From: Selaginella moellendorffii
Taxonomy: Eukaryota > Streptophyta > Lycopodiopsida > Selaginellales > Selaginellaceae
Assembly: GCF_000143415.4 (NCBI RefSeq)
Contig: NW_003314277.1
Span: forward strand, 1,749,185-1,813,184
DNA length: 64,000 nt
Direction of reading: 5' to 3'
The notes beneath the pieces are model-generated. The model was not told where the DNA came from, did no database searches, and worked only from the letters and a program-made list of their open reading frames with translations. Of this stretch, positions 9,815-19,999 are shown in pieces. The stretch's first letter is position 1. Each line of letters opens with the position of its first letter. The translations under genes were made by a program, and so were the position numbers.

Positions 9815-12719
9815 GAGTTAATTCATTTTATATTTGCAATCATGCCAAATTCTGCATTAGTTTCCATGTTTGAATACTTTTTAGATATGACTGTTGACTT
9901 TGACCAGAATTAAAGAAGCCTAATTTTGACATTTATAATATACAAAATATATAATGAATATAAGAATATTGGACACTTCACACATTGGGCACCAGCTAAA
10001 TGTAAGAATTTATTATATTTAGTGCCTTTAATAAGTAGTGACTCTCATCACTCAATCATGTTATAACAGAGAAACTTTGGCACCAGCACAACATTATGAA
10101 GTAATTTTTATTAGTTTAATTCATTTTCATAGTCTTAGTTTTTTGTGGAAAACCCTGAGAAACTCTTCCTTTAAATTAAATATTATAAGGCGGGAAGGAA
10201 TTATTTCATATTAATTTCTGTGATCGATCACAAATTCCAAGATGCATTAAATCACTACTAGAGCAGAATTGATTTAATTGGTAAAACCTAGAATAAGGGC
10301 CATGCTTGGTTTCTTTTGAAATCATAATAAAGTTTCAATACAGTAATCCACATAGATAGGATATCCATCAAGTTCACACAATTGTAGTCCCTATAATTCA
10401 AAACCAAGAGAATCAATGTTAAGGCCTGGTTGGGCACAGTTTGGATATGTGTTTCAACCAGGCAAACACGTGGAAACTAAAACAAAAAGAATCTTAATTA
10501 ATAAAAAGGGTTAGTTGTTAGTTTGTTTGAAACAATGTTACTTGCACTTTCTAAAGTGCCTGCCTCTTGATTGATGTTGTAGAAGGAAGAGCAGTGTCAA
10601 TATAGACCAAAAGAGTCATACCTTCAACATTCATAAATATCAAATTTGGCAGATCTTTTATATCCCTTAAAGAATGATTATATAATGTTTATGCATATCA
10701 TGGCTTGAACAAGTTCAATAGATCATCAGATAACTTAAAGAACTCAATGATATGGATGCACCTCATGTAAATTCCACATGGCAACCAGCAAGATATGTCT
10801 TTCCCAAGAGATGGTGCAAAAACACATTGTAGACTTTGCTTGTGCCACGTGTTAGAAATATTTAATATGTCAATATACTCCATACACTTGAATATTATAG
10901 AACCACACCACACACTTATAGAGTTTATGTCAAAAGTGCTCAATGTGCTAGAAGATAGGGAGGTTAGTGGTGATGAATATGCATAATAAAATATTAGGGG
11001 CAAAATTGGCTTCTTGTCGACATCCAGTGAATAAAATTCCTACCTTAAGGACCCTAATAAGATACTATATCATTCTCTATTGCATTATGTTTAGGAGCAT
11101 TGTACTTCTAATGTGTCTAGGCTGACCAAATCTGTGTACAGCCCACATGTATATGTTGAAAATTGCATGTGTTTATTTGGTGGTTGACAACTCACAAACG
11201 ACTATATAATGAGTTGCCCCATATATTAAAGCATGAATGTAAAATTCATATGATATAAGTTGTAGTATGCTACCATAGAGAATGTTTAAGTCTTGGACAA
11301 TTACAACAAAATTTACTCATAGTCCAGATGGCATAGTATGTAAGGCTCCACATTAGTGTAAATCCATCTTTGAATTCTAAACATATGCTTCTACTATAGC
11401 CTTGTGAGATCATGCATTGCCAATGCTTCACAAACTTCCTATCAACAGAATTTATATCCTATTGTTCAACAACTAAAGCATGACTTGATGGTACTCTAGT
11501 TTGCACTAACACAATTCATAACTAGATTAGTCCAAACCGAACTCAATACCTCTTTTGTTGGTACTTTGCCGTATACACCCCACCACATTGTACACCACCA
11601 ATACGCATATATTTGTATAATGTTTGCTTTATAATTTGGAGGTAGATTGTTAGATATCCTGTAGTTTTCATCTCAAGAATTTTGAGGTGTAATTAGGTGG
11701 CAACTAGACTAGCAAATCCTCTTGTTTACAATAATTTGCTGCACGTTTCATGTAGCAACACTTGGTTTTAGTGTCACTCTTGTTTAGTATTTTTGAATAA
11801 TTCAATTGATCGATAATTATAAATATGTTTATAATTTATAAATCAAGATTAATATTATTGCATTAGAATAAATAAAAATATAATAGAAAGTGTTTAGGAA
11901 AGTTTTAAAATTATAAACATGTTTGTAAATTATAAATACAAAATAATCTAAATAAATAGCAATCGTTAGATGGTAAAATATCCTAGAATATCCAAGTATA
12001 TCCTAGGTATATCCACTACCACCTCTACAAATTTTGCTTAAGCATTCAAATTTTTTTCTTATGGGTGTAACATTGTCTTCACTTCTTCCACACTAGAACC
12101 ACGTTTGGAAGCAAAACTGAAGGAGGACAAAACGTTATTTACCTCCTCACCTAGCATATCACATACAATTTATGTGATATGCTATTTATAAATTTAGCTA
12201 TTTGAGCTTACTCATTTTGAATCTCCTTTGCTCTTCCATACTCTAGCTTTTGGACTCAACTAAACTATAAACAGGACCAAATATGCCACTGCGACCAATA
12301 TGCTTTATATCTTGACCCTAATCTAAGACAGCTTCAAATCTAGAACACATGAGGAAGAAATCATGATTGATAGATGATATGAAATGGTTTCCATTATGGA
12401 TACCCATCTAAGAGTCATCTATGTATATTAGAAGTTGACAATTGGAACCCTTCTAGCTATTGAAGTGAATGAGCTCTGGAACAGTGCAGTGATTCACCCT
12501 GCCCTTGAGCAGGCAATTTGATTGGATGTGATATGGTGTTTCAATTGATATATTTTCATGTGAAAAGTCACAAAGTAATATTAACTTAATATACCATTTA
12601 TTTTGTAGTCCATTTCTTTAAAAATTGTATTTTTTAATTTTTAATTTGTAAAATTTCAAGAGAAATTTATTACAGATTAAACTTAATATTCTTTTTATTA
12701 ATAAAGAATTAATAAAAAC
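9815..12719. other. AT-rich intergenic region, no convincing gene
   Basis: About 2.9 kb of AT-rich DNA with many stops in all frames lies between two Cys-rich paralogues. The longest open stretch (10698-11003, minus) has no recognisable motif and amino-acid use unlike the flanking genes. I see no LTRs, no tRNA and no clear protein relics here. Confidence 0.5.
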
Positions 12720-13268
12720 TCACTCAGCTGGAGGAGGCGATTTTTTCCTAGGAGGGGGAGGACTTTTCTTCTTCCCCAATGGAGGGGCATTTGGTTTTGG
12801 TGATGGAATAGGGGATCCTGGAGAATCAGGGAATGGTGAAGGAATATCAGGGAATGGTGAAGAATCACTTGGAGTGCCTGGTAAATCTTCACTTGGTGGT
12901 TCAGCTGCGCCACCGCCACCACCACCACCACCACTACCACCACAAATAGAAGTTCCCCTATCTGGATCATCTCCACAAGTAGTACCCATACAAGCTAATT
13001 TTCCCAAGCATTGATCGTTATTGGAACAACTATCATTACAATTTCCAAGCTTGCCATTATCACCACCATCATCTTTTGGTGGTCCATCCTTTCGACTTCC
13101 ACCACAAATATGAGTTCGCAGGTCTGGGTCATCAGCACATTTGTGATGCATACATGCAATCTTATTATCACAATCTTCATCCTTTTTGCAGGATTGCCCA
13201 CATTTTTTTGCTTCTATAGCAGAGAAATACATAAGAAAGACCATACAAAAAACTTTACTAATACTCAT
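12720..13268 (-). CDS. Secreted protein with two six-Cys repeats and a Pro-rich tail (copy 2)
   Basis: This intronless gene encodes 182 residues. A signal peptide (MSISKVFCMVFLMYFSAIEA) leads into two domains with exactly the same spacing as copy 1, C-x3-C-x5-C-x5-C-x4-C-x10-C, again with ACM and ADDP or GDDP. The linker is charged (GGSRKDGPPKDDGGDNGK), and a poly-Gly run follows domain 2. The tail is rich in Pro, Ser and Lys and ends in repeated KKSPPPP-like units, reminiscent of extensin-type wall proteins. A tail that binds pectin or cell wall is inference. The ATG at 13268 lies about 55-65 bp below a TATA box at 13322-13332. The family is not recognised. Duplication with copy 1 is clear from the matched Cys spacing and layout. 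Confidence 0.82.
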   Translation of the reverse strand: MSISKVFCMVFLMYFSAIEAKKCGQSCKKDEDCDNKIACMHHKCADDPDLRTHICGGSRKDGPPKDDGGDNGKLGNCNDSCSNNDQCLGKLACMGTTCGDDPDRGTSICGGSGGGGGGGGAAEPPSEDLPGTPSDSSPFPDIPSPFPDSPGSPIPSPKPNAPPLGKKKSPPPPRKKSPPPAE

Positions 13269-13321
13269 AATTAGAAACTATTGAAAGAAAGAGGGGATGA
13301 GTAAACACTTCTAAAATCCAG

Positions 13322-13332
13322 CCTTATATATA
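13322..13332 (-). promoter_or_regulatory. TATA box of Cys-rich gene copy 2
   Basis: The minus strand reads TATATATAAGGCTGG. Copy 1 reads TATATAAAAGGCTACG at the equivalent place. The shared TATA plus AAGGCT core suggests the promoter was duplicated with the gene. Confidence 0.6.
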
Positions 13333-13474
13333 ACATTTATTCTGTTTTTTACAAATTCGACAACAATCCCAGCTGTAAAGTTTGGCAGTGTCCAAAACTA
13401 AATTCTAGCGGGCTGTGAACTAGCTCTAGATACATCCTATGATTAATTAATTTTTAATAAAGCAATTTACATAG

Positions 13475-14234
13475 TTAAATAGACACTCTTTCTGAATGGT
13501 AGTGTGCTATAAAGTGAGCTCTCAAGTCATCTTCCTTGGCTCCAGAATGAGAGTGAACCATTTCACCATTTTTAAAGAATCTAAATGTTGGCACAGCACG
13601 AATCTTCCATTTCCTCATCAAAGCCTGTTTAGTATACGCATCATTCTAGCAATTAGAATACGTAAGTAGAAAGTCTTACTCGTGTTTCACTGTCATAGTC
13701 CCCATTTATCTTCAAGAACACAGCATCAGGATAATCCTCACTCAACTTGACAAGCTTGGGAAATATGAACTTGCAAGGTCCACAAGTCTTGGTTGAGATA
13801 TCAAGAACAACCTATGATCGAAAGCTTGTGATAAATAAGAGAGAGAGAGGGAGAGAGAGTAGTAGTAAGAACATGAACTTACAAGCTTATCTCGCACAGT
13901 CCTGATGAACTCCTCGAGCTCGGAGGCTACAATCACCAAAGGTAAAAACAATATCAACTAGAGAAAACTCACCTTGTTCATCAAAGAGCACAACATTTCC
14001 CTGTTTCGTGAATGATTCATCAATGGGGCTTCTGGTGCCGCAAAAACACCTGCCGCTGCTCTCCACAATTCCTTGGGAAGCTCTCTGGCCCCAAATGATG
14101 AGCTGCGGCTGAAGAACCCGAGCCGAATCCCCCAAGATGCCCGCTCGATCACGGTGCCGGAGTGGAGACGAGGGCGACGATGCAAGACGTGGAAGTGCCG
14201 CCAAACAGGGCACCAATGCTGCCGTTGCTGCCAT
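13475..14234 (-). CDS. Thioredoxin-fold protein, probably plastid, active site TCGPC
   Basis: Four exons (13973-14234, 13883-13926, 13680-13811, 13475-13624) give 195 residues in one frame with GT-AG junctions. The first 85 or so residues look like a transit peptide (MAATAALVPCLAALPRLASS). The thioredoxin domain follows: ELEEFIRTVRDKLVVLDIST, then TCGPCK, FPKLVKLSEDYPDAVFLKIN, WKIRAVPTFRFFKNGEMV and SGAKEDDL. The cis-Pro (AVPTF) and both active-site Cys are present. The Trp of WCGPC is replaced by Thr. The core looks most like f-type or related plastid thioredoxins, which reduce disulphides of Calvin-cycle enzymes; the exact subtype is uncertain. An in-frame ATG at 14312 would lengthen the N terminus by 26 residues. 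The gene sits between two Cys-rich paralogues on the same strand. Confidence 0.88.
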
Positions 14235-14545
14235 GGCCACAAGAAACCCCCATGTCTCCACGTGTACGCGTGAATATGCCTCTCCAGATTCTTCGTTATT
14301 CCGGAAGTTCAATGGGTTTAACGTCGTTTGAGCTAAGCTTAGAGCAAGAAAAGAAGGCGCTCCACAAGATCAAATTCCAAGATAGCATGAGGCTTTGAGA
14401 CTTTCAAGAGCGAGCCCAATCCACACATCATAACTTGTGAAGTTAATCTAAAAATGTATTTATTAATGGGCATATTTAGTAAACAAGTGATTTTTTTGTT
14501 TAGTTCCATGGCCTGCTCTCCTTTGCAGCCAAAGCATTGGCATCC

Positions 14546-14827
14546 TTATTGACCTTGATTACCACTACCAGGACAATAAGAAGTTCCAAATTGTGGAATA
14601 TATCCCAAATCTGCCAAAGCATCAATATCAGTTACACATTTAGCATTACATTTCCCAACCATGCAAAAATGAGTGCCTAGATCTGGATCGTCATCGCATA
14701 TACGATCTATACATGCAAGTTTATCATTACAATCGTTATACGCATCGCAGAAATACTCGCATTTTCCTGCTTTAGTAACATAGAAATACATAAAACAAAC
14801 CATTAAAATAAATTTGGTGAAGCTCAT
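14546..14827 (-). CDS. Secreted Cys-rich protein (copy 3, second domain degenerate)
   Basis: This gene encodes 93 residues from the ATG at 14827. The signal-peptide-like start (MSFTKFILMVCFMYFYVTKA) resembles that of copy 2. The first domain keeps the full C-x3-C-x5-C-x5-C-x4-C-x10-C pattern with LACI and DDDPDLGTHFC. The second keeps only its first two Cys (CNAKC) and a terminal TSYC; the middle Cys and the Pro-rich tail are missing. This may be a shortened functional paralogue or an early pseudogene. No TATA box as clear as in copies 1 and 2 is seen; TATCTAAAG upstream is the nearest candidate. No frame-disrupting mutation is visible. Confidence 0.65.
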   Translation of the reverse strand: MSFTKFILMVCFMYFYVTKAGKCEYFCDAYNDCNDKLACIDRICDDDPDLGTHFCMVGKCNAKCVTDIDALADLGYIPQFGTSYCPGSGNQGQ

Positions 14828-15437
14828 CACTTAGACGCATCCAATGATTCCATGTGGAGGCTTTAGATACAACAAGCGGGGATAGGAATTGAAGGCCTGT
14901 TGCTTGCACGATTAGCTCATTATAGCAAACACTGACATTCCTGGCATCTCCACGTAACCATACAAAATTCACGAGTCCTCTCCATGCAACACTTTTACAT
15001 TAGGTGTCTGACTGAAACAGGGAGATAGTATTTTCATACGTTCAAACCTTCATCCATGGGGGAAGAGAAAGACTTATTTTTCTTGAAAGCACCTTACTCT
15101 TTTATCTTGAAAGCTTCCATAATCAGTCGCAACTTAGTTTCCAAAATCTAGCACTGACATCATTGATCTTGTGGTCTACGATGTTCTTTGTGTTGTTTTC
15201 GAAGGCAGTTAACTGGGCATGACTAGGGTCTTCGTGGATCACAGGATCTTTGTCAAAGCAAAATCTACGATAATCAGCACCGCACCTAATCGACTCCAAC
15301 ATATGGCTGCTTTTCAGGACACTCTTGCTGTGCTCCAAGCGAAGTGTACGTAAGAATTTTCACTCCTTTTAAAGTTCTTTCGCTCCAGCTGACTATCTCC
15401 TGCGTTTTCTTTCTCAAACTCGTCTTCCTTGCTCGTC
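14828..15437. other. Intergenic region, divergent promoters
   Basis: About 600 bp separate Cys-rich copy 3 (-) from the multicopper oxidase gene (+). Short minus-strand frames here have no recognisable features. I see no RNA gene or repeat. Confidence 0.4.
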
Positions 15438-17343
15438 ATGATCCTCGCAATCCAGCTGCTGGTTCTGCTCCTCTCGCATGCTGTGCAAGCAACGCAGCAG
15501 CAGCAGCAGCATGTCTTCTCCTCCAATTCACGACCTCCGGAAGTCTGCCTCAACTTAACGCCATCTCCAACTCTGGAAAAGTTCGTCGATCGCCTGCCGA
15601 GACTGCCCACCATATCCTTGGTCCGGTATCCCCGCCTCACTATGGGAGCTTACAAGATCTACCAGGTATTCGACTCCTTCCTGTCACTTCTTCAAACCGT
15701 GATGAGTTTTCTTCCAGAAACTCCACAGGGACTTACCTGCGACTCCCTTGTACGCGTTTGGAACGAGCCAGAGCACGGCATCCTATCCCGGCCCAACGCT
15801 CGTAGCTCGCCAAGGCGTCACCGCGACTGTCCGCTGGGAGAACCACATCCGCGACTACGAACACATGCTTCCAGTGGACAAAACGCTGCAGTGGGTCAAT
15901 CCCCGCCACGGCTTCGTCCCGGTCGTCGTCCACAACCACGGCCAAGAGACCGAAGGATGGTCGGACGGTCACCCCGAGGCCTGGTTCACCGTCACCGGCG
16001 AGCACGGTGACACCTACGTGACGCAAGACTACGTCTACCCGAACGACCAGCGTCCAACCATGCTGTGGTACCACGATCACACCTTGGGCATCACCAGGCT
16101 CAACGTCGCCGCTGGTCTGGCCGGAGCTTACGTGATCGAGCCTTCATCAGAGATGGCGGAGCCGTCGTGGGTGCCGAGAGACTACCACGTCCTAGTCGTC
16201 CAGGACAAGGCCTTCTACGACGATGGCTCCATCAAGTATCCCACCGTGGGCTTGGACCCGGACGTCCATCCGCAGTGGTGCGTCGAGTACCTCGGAGACG
16301 TTGTCCTCGTCAATGGTGTCGTCTGGCCGTTCATGGAGGTTGAGCCAGCCATCTATCGCTTCCGGCTCGTGAACGCTGCGAACGCGCGGACCTTTGTCTT
16401 GGAGACGCGGGGCCAGCGCATGAGCTTCATCAAGATTGGAACCGATGGTGCAATGCTGCACCAGCCGGTCCAGCAGCAGCAAATGCGAGTCGGCCCCGCG
16501 GAGCGAGTGGACTGGCTCTTCGACTTTAGCAGCTTCGAGCCAAGCGACGAGATCGAGCTCTGGAACGTCGGTCAGGCACCGTTTCCAATCGGACCCCCGG
16601 CCAACCAGTCCGTCATGCTCTTCCGCGTCGTCTCACGAGCCCCGGACCGGGGCTCCTCCGGCTCTCATCTCATCCCAACACCGCTGGATCCGTCGCGCTT
16701 CCGCTACATGGCGCCGGTGGATCTCATCGGAGCCACCACCGGCGTCAACCTCTCCTTCGTGCCGTGGGCCGCCATCTACAGCCGGGGCCTGGAGCAGCGC
16801 ATGACCGATCTGGCCTTGTCCCAGGACGACCACCTCCTCTTCGACGATCCGGTCCGCGAGATCATCCGGCTGTACTCCACCGAGGTCTGGTCCTTCATCA
16901 ACTTCGTCCCGGTGGCTCACTTCATGCATCTCCACCTCGTCAACTTCTTTGTCCTGGAGCAGCAGCCATTTGATCCCGACCGTGTGGCGAACGGGTCCTG
17001 TACCTTCGGCTCGCCGTTCGGACGTCCGGAGAGCTGCTACACGGCCTACCCAACGGGGCCGGACGAGGACCAAGTGGGATTCAAGGACACCACCGTGTCG
17101 CTGCCGTTTTACGTCACCCAGATCTTTGTCAGGTTTGCTCCCAACCTTTTGCCGCGGTACCGGATCGATCCCACTGCTTATCCCGGCTACACTCACCACT
17201 GCCACCTTCTGGAGCACGAAGACAACGAGATGATGCGACCGATGCTCATGTCCCGCACCACTACACTCTATCCGAACGAGTCGTTCCCTCTGGACCAAGA
17301 CATCTTCTTCCTCACCATCACCAACTGGACTGTCTTCTACTAA
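15438..17343 (+). CDS. LPR1-type (bacterial CotA-like) multicopper oxidase, putative ferroxidase
   Basis: Two exons (15438-15665, 15718-17343) give 617 residues. A signal peptide (MILAIQLLVLLLSHAVQA) indicates secretion, then a short poly-Gln follows. All four copper-ligand motifs are present: VVHNHG (His about 148 and 150), MLWYHDH (about 195 and 197), HFMHLHL (about 477-482) and HCHLLEHEDNEMM (about 570-583). TPLYAFGTSQSTASYPGPT and the HxxHLH spacing match the CotA/bilirubin-oxidase/LPR group rather than plant laccases. Arabidopsis LPR1 is an apoplastic or ER ferroxidase that sets root growth under low phosphate, and land-plant LPRs are reported to be of bacterial type. The same role here is inference. 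The first His motif has HNHG where relatives often have HLHGG. The intron is 52 nt, GT-AG. Confidence 0.9.
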
Positions 17344-17443
17344 AGTTGTCGCGGAGGAACGCCCCGCTTTCTAGAATAACTATTATAACGAAGGTAAACA
17401 AGTACCTGATCACGGTGCTTCCTTGATTCAAGAAGCTCGACCT

Positions 17444-19945
17444 CTAGACTTCCCTGCCGCTCAGAATGTTGGAAAGCAATACGTAAGAAGCTCCATGCTG
17501 ACCTTGCTCAATCGTAGTCACTTGTCCGGCGGCATGGGTACCTCTGTCCGTATCCCCATACATTCCACACGCACCAAGCAGCGTGCTCCAAGCCAAAGAG
17601 TTTGGCTGGTACGGCATCCTGTTGATAAGCTCGTGAGCATTTTCTAGCCAGCCCGCTCGGCCCAGAAGGTCAATGACGCAGACGTAGTGCTGGATTGCGG
17701 GAAGCAAATTGTGATCTCTGGTGATTGAGTTGAACAGGTCGCAAGCTTGCTCGACGCTCCCGGCATGGCTGCAGGCATGAAGAACAAAGATAAATGTGTC
17801 GTTGTCTGGCTTGAGGCCTTGGTGAATCATGCACCGAAAAGACTCCAGTACCTGATAGGCGTGTCCTTGTTCTGCGTAAGCTCTGAGCAGGGAGTTCCAG
17901 CAAAGTTCGCTCCATTGAAGTTCTTCGAACACATCTCTTGTGCGATGCAGGTTGCCAGTCCTTGCATACGTGTTCATCAGCGCTGCCGCAATGAGAGGAT
18001 CTACCGTCAGTTCAGCTGAGGTTGAAATAAGCTCGTGAAGCCTCTTGCCTTGTATGAAGCTACAATTGCATCCAAGCAAGCTGATGAAAGTTACACTGTT
18101 GGGCTTGATGCCTTCCAACTGCATCCTTTGAAAGAGAAGCCAGGCCTCTTCAACTCCAGTCTCGTTGTTCATGCACGCTGTTACCATTGCAGTCCAGGAC
18201 ACCACGTTCTTATTCTTCAGGGCGTTGAAAACGTCTGTAGCAGCAGTTACATTTCCAAATCTGCCATAGAGTTCGATCAGAGACAACACTGCAACATCAT
18301 CGAGCTCATAACCAACGTTCATAAATCGCTGTAAGAACATCTCACCTTGTTGCAGAGTTGTGGATGCAGCAAACATGGCAGTGAATGTGTTCTTGTCTGG
18401 TTTGACACCTTCAAGATCCATTTTGACGAACCAGGAAGCTGCCTCCAAATCACTGTGGCACGCAATCACAGCATTCCATGAAACGGTGTCTCTTAAATCC
18501 AATGATTCAAATACTCGCCTTGAGTCCTCCAAGCTATCACAATTTGCGTACATACTCACGATGGCGGTTCCTAAAACGGTGTCTAGGCCGACCTTGGAAG
18601 CTGAAATACGCTCGTGAACAGCTTTAGCATTCCCAAGAACAGCCAAAGAAGAGCACGCATCAACAATACCCAGGAAAGTTACGACGTTGGGCTTGATGCC
18701 TTCCAAGTCCATTTCATAAAGTAAGTGAAGGGCCTGAAGGTCAAAACCATGTTGAACGTAGCCTGCTATCATCGTGTTCCAGGACGCAGCGTTCCAACGG
18801 TTTAACCTGTAAAAAAGAGACTCAGCATCAGCCAGCTTTCCACAATCACAAAGGGAGGTCATCAAAGCAGTACCTAGGAATAAATCATGAGAAATCTCAC
18901 CCTCTTGTGCTACCCGCTCGTAAATATGTTCCACGATTCGAAGCGCTTGCGTAGAACAGCAACCTCCAAGGACACTGATCAGAGTTACTCCAGACGGTTT
19001 CAAGCCTTCAAGTTGAAGCATCCCAAAAATCTCCAGAACTTTCGTGAGATCAGCTCGTTGAGCATGCGCTGCTAGAATGGAGTTCCACGAAACCAAACTC
19101 ATCTTCACATCAACTCTTTGGAAAAGTTCCCAGGCAGAGCCAAGACGTCCACATTTGCTGTACATGTTGACGAGTGCAGCAGCCAAGAAGCTATCCGCAA
19201 CCAATCCACTGCAAGTTATCTGTTCGTGGATCACAGTGCCCTGTTCTGAAAGCTCTGGCCTCGAGCAAGCTCCCACTACGCAGGTAAAGCTCACTACATT
19301 GGCTGCCACACCTTCCAGTAGCATCTTTTGAAAGAACTCCAGAGTTTGCCGGCCAGTTTTCTCGTGTTTAGCGTAAGCTGCGAGCATCGAGTTCCAGCAA
19401 ACCAAATCTTTCTCATGGAAACTCTCGAACACCCTTCTCGCATTTTCCAAGCTGCCGCAGCTGGCATACAGATTGAGCAAAGAAGTGAGCACGGCTGCAT
19501 CGAGAGAAGAAGGAAAACAAGAACCGCTTACCAAAAGGTTCTCCACTTGTCGGCCTTCTTCCAGATATCTCAGCTCGGAACAAGCCTTTAGAACACCCAG
19601 ATACGCCACTCTATCCGGCCGGATGCCTTCTAGCAGCATTCTTCTAAACAGCTCCAGCGTGAGCTCGCTCAATCCATTCTCTGTGCACGCGTCCATGAGG
19701 ATCGTCCACGAGAAGACGTTCCTGTCCTTTATTCTCTGGAACACCGCCATGGCCTCTTCCACATACCCGCATTTTCCATACATCTGGACGAGGAGATTAC
19801 CTAGATATGTGTCTTGATCGATGCCGAGGCGCTGGAGCTCTCTGTGAGCCGCTCTTCCAGCGGCGCAATCTTCCGATGCTCCGCAGCGCTTGATTAGCTG
19901 CGCGTAGAAGCTCCAGGAATTGCCGCCCAGCGGCAAAGCTTGCAT
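17444..19945 (-). CDS. PLS-class pentatricopeptide repeat protein, ending within an E-type domain
   Basis: This is a single-exon gene of 833 residues. Tandem 31-36-residue repeats run from about residue 45 to 720. Examples are LGNLLVQMYGKCGYVEEAMA, DRNVFSWTILMDAC and GIKPNVVTFLGIVDAC. These show the P, L and S rhythm of the PLS class, and the terminal part (IQHYVCVIDLLGRAGWLENA, SLAWSTLLGACGMYGD) is an E-type region. The family binds organellar RNA, and PLS proteins with DYW domains edit C to U. This one stops at YVLLSNILSGREV, where family members normally continue, so E+ and DYW are absent and it would need a partner to edit. No obvious targeting peptide precedes the repeats. Its start codon lies 54 bp from that of the divergent TRM3-like gene. 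Confidence 0.9.
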   Translation of the reverse strand: MQALPLGGNSWSFYAQLIKRCGASEDCAAGRAAHRELQRLGIDQDTYLGNLLVQMYGKCGYVEEAMAVFQRIKDRNVFSWTILMDACTENGLSELTLELFRRMLLEGIRPDRVAYLGVLKACSELRYLEEGRQVENLLVSGSCFPSSLDAAVLTSLLNLYASCGSLENARRVFESFHEKDLVCWNSMLAAYAKHEKTGRQTLEFFQKMLLEGVAANVVSFTCVVGACSRPELSEQGTVIHEQITCSGLVADSFLAAALVNMYSKCGRLGSAWELFQRVDVKMSLVSWNSILAAHAQRADLTKVLEIFGMLQLEGLKPSGVTLISVLGGCCSTQALRIVEHIYERVAQEGEISHDLFLGTALMTSLCDCGKLADAESLFYRLNRWNAASWNTMIAGYVQHGFDLQALHLLYEMDLEGIKPNVVTFLGIVDACSSLAVLGNAKAVHERISASKVGLDTVLGTAIVSMYANCDSLEDSRRVFESLDLRDTVSWNAVIACHSDLEAASWFVKMDLEGVKPDKNTFTAMFAASTTLQQGEMFLQRFMNVGYELDDVAVLSLIELYGRFGNVTAATDVFNALKNKNVVSWTAMVTACMNNETGVEEAWLLFQRMQLEGIKPNSVTFISLLGCNCSFIQGKRLHELISTSAELTVDPLIAAALMNTYARTGNLHRTRDVFEELQWSELCWNSLLRAYAEQGHAYQVLESFRCMIHQGLKPDNDTFIFVLHACSHAGSVEQACDLFNSITRDHNLLPAIQHYVCVIDLLGRAGWLENAHELINRMPYQPNSLAWSTLLGACGMYGDTDRGTHAAGQVTTIEQGQHGASYVLLSNILSGREV

Positions 19946-19999
19946 GGCTCTCTCAAGAACCCTAAAATAAAGAAAATAAGGGTTTTGGAGCTCGGAGCT
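19946..19999. promoter_or_regulatory. 54-bp divergent intergenic region between PPR and TRM3-like genes
   Basis: Only 54 bp separate the two start codons. The stretch holds AACCCTAAA near 19958 and an inverted AGGGTTTT near 19980, both telo-box-like. The 5' leaders must be very short, or must overlap the opposite coding region. Confidence 0.5.

Noticed and set aside
14234-14312. Longer N terminus for the thioredoxin from the ATG at 14312
   Set aside because: The 26 extra residues are acidic and unlike a transit peptide. Starting at 14234 gives MAATAAL, a typical plastid-targeting start.
16633-17298. 221-codon minus-strand frame inside the multicopper oxidase gene
   Set aside because: It is antisense to conserved copper motifs and has no recognisable domain.
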